This document shows positions 25,712 through 33,873 of a DNA stretch of 49,989 nucleotides, one piece after another. Source of the DNA: Gemmatimonadota bacterium (GTDB lineage Bacteria; Gemmatimonadota; Gemmatimonadetes; Longimicrobiales; RSA9); NCBI GenBank assembly GCA_039715185.1, contig JBDLIA010000014.1, positions 1-49,989 of the forward strand, in the 5' to 3' direction. The notes under the pieces were generated by a model. The model was given only the letters and a program-made list of their open reading frames with translations. It did no database searches and was not told the origin of the DNA. Within the stretch, counting starts at the first letter, position 1. Every line of letters starts with the position of its first letter. A program made the translations under genes and the position numbers.

Positions 25712-26419
25712 GTGATCGAGATCAACCTTGCTCCAGGCGCACGTCGGAAGCGGCGCAGCCGCAAGGTAGCGTTTTCGCTACCGCGCGGGCGGTCCTCGGA
25801 TGGGGGTCCGGACCGGTGGAACGTGGCGGTCGCGGCCGCCTGGATCGTCGCTCCGCTGATGCTCGGCTGGATGTTCTTCGGAGCCCGCGGGCAGAGGGCG
25901 GACCTGGGGGTGGCCATCGAAGAGGCCCGCCAGGACAGCGCGCGGTTCGCGCAGGTCATTGAGTCGAACGCCACGCTGAAGGCCAGGCAGGACAGCATCG
26001 CCGAGAAGCTGGAAATCATCCAGCAAATCGACGCCGGGCGTTACGTGTGGCCGCACGTGCTCGATGAGGTCGCGCGCGCGCTGCCCGAGTACACGTGGCT
26101 GACCGATGTCACGCAGACCGCGGGGGGGCCGCTACCGACGTTCCGGTTGGAGGGTCGAACGGGCACCACCTTCGCGCTCACCAGCTTCCTGCAGTCGCTC
26201 GAAGGGTCGCCGTTCGTTCGGGATGTCCGCTTCGAGTCGACCGAGCAGGTGTTCGAAGACGAGCGGCGACTCTACGAGTTCACGATCGCCGCCAGGTACG
26301 AAGAGCCGGCGAGTGACCTGATCGAGACGGTGCCGGTCTTCAGCGGCGAGGACGACGTGGAACCGGCGTTGGTGGTGGCGGACGAAAGGTCCGTCGCCGG
26401 CGCCGCGGGGGGGAGGTAG
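25712..26419 (+). CDS. pilN: Type IV pilus assembly protein PilN
   Basis: A 235-residue bitopic membrane protein starting with MIEINLAPGARR, the conserved PilM-binding peptide of PilN. One transmembrane helix (VAVAAAWIVAPLMLGWMFFG) is followed by a coiled coil (ESNATLKARQDSIAEKLEII) and an alpha/beta domain (LPEYTWLTDVTQ; LEGRTGTTFALTSFLQSLE). It forms the inner-membrane alignment complex with PilM, PilO and PilP. pilO starts 2 bases after its stop. Confidence 0.93.
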   Translation: MIEINLAPGARRKRRSRKVAFSLPRGRSSDGGPDRWNVAVAAAWIVAPLMLGWMFFGARGQRADLGVAIEEARQDSARFAQVIESNATLKARQDSIAEKLEIIQQIDAGRYVWPHVLDEVARALPEYTWLTDVTQTAGGPLPTFRLEGRTGTTFALTSFLQSLEGSPFVRDVRFESTEQVFEDERRLYEFTIAARYEEPASDLIETVPVFSGEDDVEPALVVADERSVAGAAGGR

Positions 26420-26421
26420 GG

Positions 26422-27036
26422 ATGCCATTGCTGCCGCAGGATCCGGCCAAACAGAAGAAGCTGCTCGCCATCATGGCGCCGCTCCTGGCGATGGGTGGGT
26501 ACTGGTACTTCGTCCACGGCAAGGCGGCCGAAGAGATCGACACGATGTCGCAGCGCCTGGAGACCATGCAGGCGCAGAACCAGTCCGCGCGCACGCTGGC
26601 CAGCAGCGGTGGCGCGGAGCTGGAGCGTCGTCTTGAGATCTACGAGCAGTACACGGGGCGTCTGGAGCGGCTCATTCCGAACCGCGACGAGGTGCCACAA
26701 CTCCTCTCTGACATCTCCGCACGGGCCCAGCAGGTCGGGGTAGACCTCGCGCTGGTGAGGCCCGAGACGGAGTCGAGAGGCCCGTACTACACGCGCCAGA
26801 CGTACGAAATGGGCGTGACGGGCAAGTATCACGATGTAGGACTGTTCCTGAGCGAGATAGGATCGCTGCCGCGGATTATCACGCCGATCGACCTCGAGGT
26901 GTCCGCGCTGCGTGCGGGGCCCGAGGAGGGCGCCGACCAGGTGGTGGAGGCGTCTTTCAGGATCGAGACGTACGTGTTGCCGCGGCCAGGGGAGGTTGCG
27001 GATTCGACGGGGGGTGGGGGCGATGGACGCACGTAG
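26422..27036 (+). CDS. pilO: Type IV pilus assembly protein PilO
   Basis: A 204-residue bitopic membrane protein: a short cytoplasmic N-terminus, one transmembrane helix (KLLAIMAPLLAMGGYWYFV), a coiled coil, and a ferredoxin-like periplasmic domain (LISDISARAQ-type helix; YEMGVTGKYHDVGLFLSEI). It partners PilN in the alignment complex. GGGAGG precedes the start. It overlaps pilP by 14 bases. Confidence 0.93.
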   Translation: MPLLPQDPAKQKKLLAIMAPLLAMGGYWYFVHGKAAEEIDTMSQRLETMQAQNQSARTLASSGGAELERRLEIYEQYTGRLERLIPNRDEVPQLLSDISARAQQVGVDLALVRPETESRGPYYTRQTYEMGVTGKYHDVGLFLSEIGSLPRIITPIDLEVSALRAGPEEGADQVVEASFRIETYVLPRPGEVADSTGGGGDGRT

Positions 27037-27454
27037 CTTCTTCGTAGCGACTCTGGCGCTCCTGGCGAGCGTGGGCGTCGCCAGCGCTCAAACGACGATG
27101 CCGCCGAAGAAGGCGCCGGTCGTCGAATTGGAATATGAGCGCGAGGTTTTTCGCTACCCGGTGGCGGGCCGGCGGGACCCGTTCTCCGCGCTGTCCAAGC
27201 GTGGAGACCTGGGCCCCCGTTTCGACGAGCTGACGCTGCACGGGATCATCTTCTCCGAGCGCGCCGGTAGCAGCGTAGCCGTTCTTTCGGACGGCTCCGG
27301 CAAGCGCCATCGCGTCCGCAGAGGTGACGTGGTGGGCGACGCTCAGGTGCTGGACATCGGCCAGACCCGGGTGGTGTTCAGCGTCGAGAACTTCGGGATT
27401 CGACGCCAGGAGGTACTCGAGCTCGGCGGCGAGAGGCCGGGGGTGGCACCATGA
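27023..27454 (+). CDS. pilP: Type IV pilus assembly protein PilP
   Basis: A 143-residue protein from the ATG at 27023, inside the end of pilO, with a GGGGGTGGGGG stretch upstream. A signal peptide (FFVATLALLASVGVASA) is followed by the PilP core (YPVAGRRDPFSAL; LTLHGIIFSERAGSSVAVL; RHRVRRGDVVGDAQVLDI). PilP normally is a lipoprotein, but no Cys is present at the cleavage site, so this one appears to be a soluble periplasmic form. It would link PilN/PilO to PilQ. It overlaps pilQ by 4 bases (ATGA). Confidence 0.9.
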   Translation: MDARSFFVATLALLASVGVASAQTTMPPKKAPVVELEYEREVFRYPVAGRRDPFSALSKRGDLGPRFDELTLHGIIFSERAGSSVAVLSDGSGKRHRVRRGDVVGDAQVLDIGQTRVVFSVENFGIRRQEVLELGGERPGVAP

Positions 27455-29232
27455 ACGCGGCCATCTCGCTTTTGCTGGCGCTGACGGCGGTCGCTTCGGC
27501 GCCGCTGATGGCGCACGAGTTACCGGTATCGCACGAAGCCGCGGTGGATGTGCGGGGCCTGCGGATCCTGTCCGCGGGGGACCGCACCGTCGTGGAGATC
27601 GACGTTGATGGACCCGCCGATCCCGCCGACTATCTGCTGCACGGCCCGGCCCGTTTGGTCGTCGATGTGCCTGGAGCTCGCCACGCTCTGCCCGCGTACC
27701 GGTTCCCCGGAATCGATAGGGGCGGCGTGCTGGGCGTGCGCACGAGCCAGTTCAAGCCGGACGTCGTGCGCGTAGTCATCGAGCTGCAGGCCGCCGTCGA
27801 GTACGCGGTCGAGCGCAGGGAAGGCCTGATTCGCCTGAGCTTCGCGAACCCCGGCGCCGAGTTCGACGCCTGGGAGGTCGGGGCCGTGGGCGAGCCGTCG
27901 GCCGGCGAGCGCATTGGGCGTCCCGGCCCCCGCGTCGAGACGGCGGCGGTGGCCGAGCCGGTGATCCCGCGCGCTCAGCAGGAGCCGCGCATCACCGTGA
28001 TATTCGAGGACGAGCCCATCCGGAGCGTCATCGCGACCTTCTCGGCGTTCTCGGGTCGGAGCATCGTGGTCGGCTCGCAGGTCGACGGGACCGTCGACGC
28101 CAGCATCAACGATCAGCCCTGGGACGTGGCACTGCAGGCGATCCTGCGCACGCACGGACTCGAAGCCCGCGAGACCGAGAGCGGCATCATCCGGGTCGAC
28201 AAGCTCGAGGAGCTGCGCAGGGTCGAAACCCTCGAGGAGACGGTCACGCGCCAGTTCCGCATCAAGTACGCGAGCGTGGACTCGATCGCCCCGTCGATCG
28301 AGCCGCTGCTTTCCGATAGCGGGCGCATCTCCAAGAGCGGCAACACCAACTCGCTCATCGTGACTGATCGCTCGAGCGTGGTGGAGCGGATAGCGCCGAT
28401 CATTGAGCAACTAGACGTCCGGACTCCGCAGGTCACCGTGGCGGCCAAGATCATCTTCGTCGACCGGACGGCCATCGAGGAGCTGGGCATCGTCTACGAC
28501 ATCAAGGATTCCCAGGGCAATCAGCTCAACCAGGTGACCCCGGGCTTCCTCGACTCCGACGGCGACGGGGTGCTGGAGCAGAACGAGCAGACCAACGACG
28601 ATGTAGTGCTGCTCGGTGGGTCCTCGATCGCCGCGCTGGCCAACGCGAACAACCGCGTAACGTCGCCGGCGCTGCAGATCCTCACCTCGCTCGTGCTGGG
28701 TCGACACACGCTGGTGGGCTTCCTCGAGGCGCTGCAACAGCTGAACCTGACCGACATCCAGGCCGTTCCCTCCATCCGGACGATGGACAACCGTACCGCC
28801 CGCGTGCAGGTCGGCGAGCGCACGCCCATCCGGGTGCTGGACGCCCAGGCGCAAGGCGGCGACGGTGGTCCGCGGGCGACGGTCAATCTGGAAGAGACCG
28901 GCGTCATCCTCGAGATCACGCCCCACGTGACCGGCAATCAGGTGCTGCTGGAGATTCACGCGGAGCGCAGCAACATAGCGCTGGCGCCGTCCGACATCGG
29001 CGTCACGTTCCAGACGCAGGAAGCCGACACGCAAGTCCTCCTGGAGGACGGCGAGACGGCTGTGATCAGCGGCCTGACGCTGATCGAGAAGACGCAAGTG
29101 CGCACGGGCATCCCGCTTCTCATGGACCTCCCCGTCCTGGGTGCGCTGTTCCGGACCACGCAGGAGCGCGAGAACAAGCGCGATCTGCTGATCATGGTCA
29201 CGCCCTATATCGAACAAGCGAATGCTCTATGA
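27451..29232 (+). CDS. pilQ: Type IV pilus secretin PilQ
   Basis: A 593-residue outer-membrane channel precursor. Signal peptide at 1-25. A single AMIN domain at about 30-130 (GPARLVVDVPGA; VVRVVIEL) binds peptidoglycan. A secretin STN domain follows at about 180-235 (EPIRSVIATFSAFSGRSIVV), then one N1 domain (RQFRIKYASVDSIAPSIEPLL), and the secretin pore from about 330 to the end (VQVGERTPIRV; GVILEITPHVTGNQVLLEI; PVLGALFRTTQERENKRDLL). Proteobacterial PilQ often has two AMIN domains; here there is one. It overlaps the lipoprotein gene downstream (ATGA). Confidence 0.95.
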   Translation: MNAAISLLLALTAVASAPLMAHELPVSHEAAVDVRGLRILSAGDRTVVEIDVDGPADPADYLLHGPARLVVDVPGARHALPAYRFPGIDRGGVLGVRTSQFKPDVVRVVIELQAAVEYAVERREGLIRLSFANPGAEFDAWEVGAVGEPSAGERIGRPGPRVETAAVAEPVIPRAQQEPRITVIFEDEPIRSVIATFSAFSGRSIVVGSQVDGTVDASINDQPWDVALQAILRTHGLEARETESGIIRVDKLEELRRVETLEETVTRQFRIKYASVDSIAPSIEPLLSDSGRISKSGNTNSLIVTDRSSVVERIAPIIEQLDVRTPQVTVAAKIIFVDRTAIEELGIVYDIKDSQGNQLNQVTPGFLDSDGDGVLEQNEQTNDDVVLLGGSSIAALANANNRVTSPALQILTSLVLGRHTLVGFLEALQQLNLTDIQAVPSIRTMDNRTARVQVGERTPIRVLDAQAQGGDGGPRATVNLEETGVILEITPHVTGNQVLLEIHAERSNIALAPSDIGVTFQTQEADTQVLLEDGETAVISGLTLIEKTQVRTGIPLLMDLPVLGALFRTTQERENKRDLLIMVTPYIEQANAL

Positions 29233-31787
29233 TGCACTCCACCCGGCGAGTGGCGCCGCGATCCAGGTGGATCGCGGCGGCCGCCGCCGTCGGGCTGCTC
29301 ACCGCGGCCTGCGACGGCGGTAACGCCTTTTCGAACAACCCCGGCGACGCACTGCCGCAGATCCTGAGCATCGACGGCCCGACATCGATTCGGTCCGGCG
29401 ACACGCTCATCGTGACCGTGGACGCGCGGGCGACCAGGGGCGTCAGCGAGATCGCGGTCGGCCTGAGCGGGGCCGCGACCGCGGACACGGCGATCGCCAT
29501 CGATCCCGCGAGCACGCAGACCAGCGCGCAGGCGCGGTTCGTCCTGCCGGACTCGCTGAGCTCGGACCAGATCATGGTCGAGGCGCGTGCGAAGGACGTG
29601 GAGAACAACGAGAGCAGCGCCGCCGTGCTGGCCGTGGCCGTGCTCCAGGGACCGCGATTCACGTTCCTGAACCCCGCCCAGGGGCAGCAGCTACAGGCGG
29701 GACTCGCGCTCGGGATTCGCCTGGAGGGAGATGACCCCGCCGGTATCCGGCGCGTGCAGATCATCCTCGGCAACCTGCTCGTCGATACCATGACCTTCGA
29801 CTTCGATCCGGCGCTCGACAGCGTCATGATCGACACCGCCGTTGTCATCCCGGCCGGCCTCGAGGGCGTGCTGGAGTTGAGCGCCGAGGGGAGCAACACG
29901 CTGGACGAAGCAGGCGCGGCGGACGTCCTGTTCTTGCCGGTGTCGACGAGCGGCGGCACGGACACCGAGGCGCCCTTCGTAAGCGTGGACGTGGTGGCCG
30001 CGCAGCGGCTGGAGGTCACGGACGGGCTGGAGGTCACGGTGACCGCGCGGGACGCCCCGGGCGGCATCGGCCTGGAACGGGTGGGCATCGCCGTGATCGG
30101 CGTCAACGGCCCGGACACGCTGGCCCTGCGTCCGCGCGAGGCGGCCGACTTCTCGCCGGCTCGTACGGGCACCGTGGTGCGCGTCTTCCGGTTTACGCCG
30201 GAACAGTTCGTGGACACGCTGGCCCTGCCGGATACGGTCGTGTTCCGGATCCACGCGTTCGCGGTGGACGCCTCGGACAACTGCGCGGCCGCGGTCAGCG
30301 CGGTCGAGCAACGGCTGACGTGCGACGGCACGTCGCTGCCCGGTGACACTCTAGCGAGCGGCTCCGCCGGCCTGCGGGCCGAGGTCCTGGTGGTCGACGG
30401 CCGCACCATCACGCTCGTGGACGGCGGCAGGATCGCCGACGCGCGCGTGGACGTGACACGCCGGCGCCTGTACCTGTCCAACATCGACCAGAACCAGGTC
30501 GAGCTTCTCGACTTCGACGTGCTGACCTTCCAGGATCCGATCAAGGTGGGTTCGGAGCCCTTCGGTCTGTTCCTGAACATGGCCGAGGATACGCTCATCG
30601 TCGCCAACTCCGGCGGCACGAATCTGTCATTCGTGTCGCTCGACGGCACTCCCGTGGAAGACGGCCAACGGCGTCTCTTCACGCCCAACGACGTGCTGTT
30701 CGAGCTGACCGAGCAGATCGTTTCCGGTGTGATCCGCTACACCGGAGAGTTCTTCGACTTCAGCGACCGGCCCATGTTCGTTGCGCAGGATTCGCGCGGC
30801 CGGCTGCTGTATTCGACGCGTCCGACGGGTACTGCGCCCGACGGATCGATTCGCAGGGTGGATGAGGACCCGGATCCGGGCAGCACGGCGGACGTACCCG
30901 AGGTGACGTTCCTGTTCGTCGGCAACGCCGTCGACGATACCGACACCAAGGTTTCGATCGCGCGCGTGGACAGCATGTTCATCGTGCCGGGCGGAGACAG
31001 CCCGAGCGACGCGGTGCGCATCTTCGATCACGTGCCCGGGTTCCCGCAGAACGTCCTCGACAGCGGAGTGCAGCCTCTCGGCGACGCGCTGACGACTTTG
31101 CGCGCGGCGGGCTCGGACGTGTTCTCCGCGCGGGGAGCGTGGGTGCTCGACGAAGTCGGCCTGAGCGACACGACGTTCATGGCCGCCTCGGGGAATCGCC
31201 GCCACATCGCGTTCGGCGAAGGCGCGGCCGACCCAACCGGCCGGATCATCATCTGGAACGCCGAGGGAGGGGGCGGGTTCGGCTCGTTGTCCGCGCCCAC
31301 GGAGGTGGCGGATATCCTGAGCAACGCCTCCGAAGTGGTGAACGGCATCGGCCTCAACGCGGACGGCTCGTTGGGCGTCGCGCGGGGCAAGCTGGGCGCC
31401 TACTTCTTCACCGGCGGCAACGATCCGGTCGGGGATCTGCGGCTCCAGGGCATCTTCCAGGAGGGCCTGCAGGACGGCGGTGCGGGCGCGACGTTCCATC
31501 CGCTGCACGACACCGCGCGTGAGTCCAACCCGACGACCATCGCCTTCGTGGGCACCACGAGGCAGACCATCAAGGCCGTCGACACCTTCCACTTCTTCGA
31601 GCTCGGCGAGCTGTTCATCCGCGACAACATCGCGGGTCCGCTCCGAGCCTCGCTCCCGTTCTCCACGGACAACGCCGGGCGAACCTGTCCGGGTGATCCG
31701 CAGTGCGTGGTGCTGAAGCTGTTCGGCGTCACCGGGGCGGGAGGTGTGGTGGTGGTCAACGTGCGCGCGGAGGACCTGGCCGGTTGA
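29229..31787 (+). CDS. Large putative lipoprotein with Ig-like domains and a beta-propeller
   Basis: An 852-residue protein beginning inside the pilQ stop (ATGA), so it is translationally coupled to pilQ. The N-terminus has a signal peptide and a possible lipobox Cys28 (LLTAAC). Residues 40-340 look like three Ig-like beta domains (PTSIRSGDTLIVTVDARAT; DGLEVTVTARDAPGGIGL; VFRIHAFAVDASDN). Residues about 385-800 contain propeller-like strands (RRRLYLSNIDQNQVELLDF; LFLNMAEDTLIVANSGGTN). No family name is recognised. Its place in the operon suggests an outer-membrane or surface pilus component. A good terminator lies 66 bases after its stop. Confidence 0.75.
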   Translation: MMHSTRRVAPRSRWIAAAAAVGLLTAACDGGNAFSNNPGDALPQILSIDGPTSIRSGDTLIVTVDARATRGVSEIAVGLSGAATADTAIAIDPASTQTSAQARFVLPDSLSSDQIMVEARAKDVENNESSAAVLAVAVLQGPRFTFLNPAQGQQLQAGLALGIRLEGDDPAGIRRVQIILGNLLVDTMTFDFDPALDSVMIDTAVVIPAGLEGVLELSAEGSNTLDEAGAADVLFLPVSTSGGTDTEAPFVSVDVVAAQRLEVTDGLEVTVTARDAPGGIGLERVGIAVIGVNGPDTLALRPREAADFSPARTGTVVRVFRFTPEQFVDTLALPDTVVFRIHAFAVDASDNCAAAVSAVEQRLTCDGTSLPGDTLASGSAGLRAEVLVVDGRTITLVDGGRIADARVDVTRRRLYLSNIDQNQVELLDFDVLTFQDPIKVGSEPFGLFLNMAEDTLIVANSGGTNLSFVSLDGTPVEDGQRRLFTPNDVLFELTEQIVSGVIRYTGEFFDFSDRPMFVAQDSRGRLLYSTRPTGTAPDGSIRRVDEDPDPGSTADVPEVTFLFVGNAVDDTDTKVSIARVDSMFIVPGGDSPSDAVRIFDHVPGFPQNVLDSGVQPLGDALTTLRAAGSDVFSARGAWVLDEVGLSDTTFMAASGNRRHIAFGEGAADPTGRIIIWNAEGGGGFGSLSAPTEVADILSNASEVVNGIGLNADGSLGVARGKLGAYFFTGGNDPVGDLRLQGIFQEGLQDGGAGATFHPLHDTARESNPTTIAFVGTTRQTIKAVDTFHFFELGELFIRDNIAGPLRASLPFSTDNAGRTCPGDPQCVVLKLFGVTGAGGVVVVNVRAEDLAG

Positions 31788-31852
31788 TGTCAGCGGGCTC
31801 GCACGGCGTCACGGCGTCGTTGCGTGCGGACTCTCGCGAACCGACAATGAAG

Positions 31853-31879
31853 GAGCCCGGCCCGCGGCCGGGCTCTTTC
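31853..31879 (+). terminator. Terminator after the pilus operon
   Basis: A perfect 10-bp stem (GAGCCCGGCC at 31853-31862 with its complement at 31866-31875) around a 3-nt loop, followed by TTT. It separates the pil operon from aroC. Confidence 0.8.
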
Positions 31880-31922
31880 GCATCCGCCCGGCCCGGGCGG
31901 AGAGCAGCGGACGGCGGAGTCG

Positions 31923-33197
31923 ATGAGTTTCACGTACAGGACAGCCGGGGAGTCGCACGGGCGAGCCCTGGTTACGGTTGTCGAGGGCGTCCCCGCCGGA
32001 CTGGCGGTCGACGCGACGCGCGACCTAGACCCCGAACTCGCGCGGCGTCAGGGCGGGTACGGGCGGGGAGCGCGCATGAAGATCGAGCGGGACCGGATCG
32101 AGGTGCTGTCCGGGATCCGGCTCGGCGAGACCGTGGGCGCCCCCATCGCGCTCCTGCTCCGGAATCGCGACTGGGAGAACTGGCGCACCGCCATGGCCTC
32201 GGAGGCCCCGGGTGCGGACGCGGACCCCTCGGAGCTGCGCCGCGTTCACCTGCCGCGGCCGGGCCACGCGGACCTCGTGGGGGTGCTCAAGTACGAGCGC
32301 GAAGACGCGCGCGACGTGCTGGAGCGCTCCTCGGCTCGAGAGACCGCGATGCGCGTCGCGGCCGGAGCGATCGCCAAGCGGCTGCTCGCGGACCTGGGCG
32401 TATCGGTAGGCAGCCACGTGGTGTCGCTAGGCGGCGTGGACGTAGCCGCCCCGGCCGAATGGCCGGACGACATCAACGCCGCCAGCGACGCGTCCGCCGT
32501 GCGCGTTCTCGATCCGGAGGCCGAGGCCCGTATCATCGAGGCCATCGACTCGGCGGCGGCGGAAGGCGATACCCTCGGGGGCGTGTTCGAGGTGGTGGTG
32601 CGCGGCTTGCCGGTCGGTCTCGGTAGCTACGTGGCCGCGGACCGGCGCCTGGACGGTCGGCTGGCGGGTGCGCTGATGTCCATCCAGGCGATGAAGGGTG
32701 TCGAGATCGGCATGGGCTTTTCCGCCGCGCGGATGAAGGGGTCCGCCGTGCACGACGCCATCGAGGCGGCGCCGGAGGCCCGGCGGACGGGCGGATACCG
32801 GCGCCTGGGCAACAACGCCGGCGGCCTGGAGGGCGGCGTCACGACCGGGGAGCCGATCGTCGCTCGCGTCGCGATGAAGCCGCTGTCCACGTTGATGAAG
32901 CCCCTGCGGAGCCTCGATATTCGCACGAACCGTGGCGCGGATGCGATACGCGAGCGCAGCGACGTGGTGGCCCTCGCGGCCGCCGGGGTGGTGGGGGAGG
33001 CGGTGGCCGCCGCGGTGTTGGCAGACGCCATGCTGGAGAAGTTCGGCGGGGACTCCATGCCGGAGACGCGGCGGAACCTTGAGGGGTATCTGGATCAGCT
33101 GGAACGACGCGCAGCGGGCCTGCGCGCCGCCGCCGAGGCGGACCCTGAGGGTGGAAGGGGATACGAGTCGGGCATGGACCCCGGCGCTCAGGGGTGA
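31923..33197 (+). CDS. aroC: Chorismate synthase
   Basis: A 424-residue FMN-dependent enzyme that converts 5-enolpyruvylshikimate-3-phosphate to chorismate, the last shared step of aromatic biosynthesis. Signature segments: TAGESHGRALVTVVEG, RRQGGYGRGARMKIERD, SSARETAMRVAAGA and LGNNAGGLEGGVTTGEPI. It is somewhat longer than typical at the C-terminus. GGAG precedes the start. The stop overlaps the aroK start (GTGA), so the two shikimate-pathway genes are coupled. Confidence 0.97.
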   Translation: MSFTYRTAGESHGRALVTVVEGVPAGLAVDATRDLDPELARRQGGYGRGARMKIERDRIEVLSGIRLGETVGAPIALLLRNRDWENWRTAMASEAPGADADPSELRRVHLPRPGHADLVGVLKYEREDARDVLERSSARETAMRVAAGAIAKRLLADLGVSVGSHVVSLGGVDVAAPAEWPDDINAASDASAVRVLDPEAEARIIEAIDSAAAEGDTLGGVFEVVVRGLPVGLGSYVAADRRLDGRLAGALMSIQAMKGVEIGMGFSAARMKGSAVHDAIEAAPEARRTGGYRRLGNNAGGLEGGVTTGEPIVARVAMKPLSTLMKPLRSLDIRTNRGADAIRERSDVVALAAAGVVGEAVAAAVLADAMLEKFGGDSMPETRRNLEGYLDQLERRAAGLRAAAEADPEGGRGYESGMDPGAQG

Positions 33198-33802
33198 ACG
33201 AACCCCGGCGGCCGGAGAGCGTCGACCGTACCGGCCGCGCGGCCGTTCGGCGGGTGCTGCTGGTGGGTTTCATGGCGGCCGGAAAATCGGCCGTCGGGGA
33301 GCGGTTGGCGGAGCGGCTGGGCTGGGACTTTGTGGACGTGGACGGCGAGATCGCCGCCGGAGAAGGTCGCTCCGTCGCGCAGATCTTCGCCCGGGACGGC
33401 GAGGACGGATTTCGGATGCTGGAGGCGGAAGCCACGAGGCGTGCACTGCGCCGAGACGGCGTGGTGATCGCCACGGGCGGCGGCTGGCCCGCGGCTGACC
33501 CTGCCGCTTGGCGCGCCCTGCCGCAGGGCACCATGAGCGTGTGGCTGGTGGTTTCGGTTGCCGAGGCCCTGCGGAGGGCCGACGCGGAGGGATCCGAGCG
33601 CCGACCTCTTCTGGCGCGGACCGACGCCCGAGCGGCGGCAGCGGAGCTGCTGGAGGCACGCTCCGGGGCGTATCGGGTGGCGACGCTCCACGTCGACACC
33701 GAGGGCAGGAGCGTTGAGGAGCTGGTCGACCAGATCACGGTCGCCGTGGCGCCACCGCGGGAGCCGAGCGGTCACCGCGACGGGGGAACCAACGGCTCCT
33801 AA
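33194..33802 (+). CDS. aroK: Shikimate kinase
   Basis: A 202-residue protein starting at the GTG at 33194, overlapping aroC by 4 bases. The ATP-binding P-loop is GFMAAGKS (about residues 25-32), followed by the shikimate-binding region FVDVDGEI, GFRMLEAEA and the GGG motif (ATGGGWP). The lid has RRPLLARTD. It phosphorylates shikimate with ATP. The first 20 residues are an extra basic extension. aroB, often next to aroK, is not present here; topA follows instead. Confidence 0.95.
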   Translation: MNEPRRPESVDRTGRAAVRRVLLVGFMAAGKSAVGERLAERLGWDFVDVDGEIAAGEGRSVAQIFARDGEDGFRMLEAEATRRALRRDGVVIATGGGWPAADPAAWRALPQGTMSVWLVVSVAEALRRADAEGSERRPLLARTDARAAAAELLEARSGAYRVATLHVDTEGRSVEELVDQITVAVAPPREPSGHRDGGTNGS

Positions 33803-33873
33803 GCGCGTAGGCGGGGCCCGGGACGGTCGGTTCGCGGCATGCCCGCCCCGATTACTTCATACACCTGGAGAGC

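Noticed and set aside
29198-30688. Antisense ORF of 496 codons opposite the large lipoprotein gene
   Set aside because: Ser/Thr/Arg-rich composition with no motif; the plus-strand frame has a signal peptide, coupling to pilQ and regular beta patterns.
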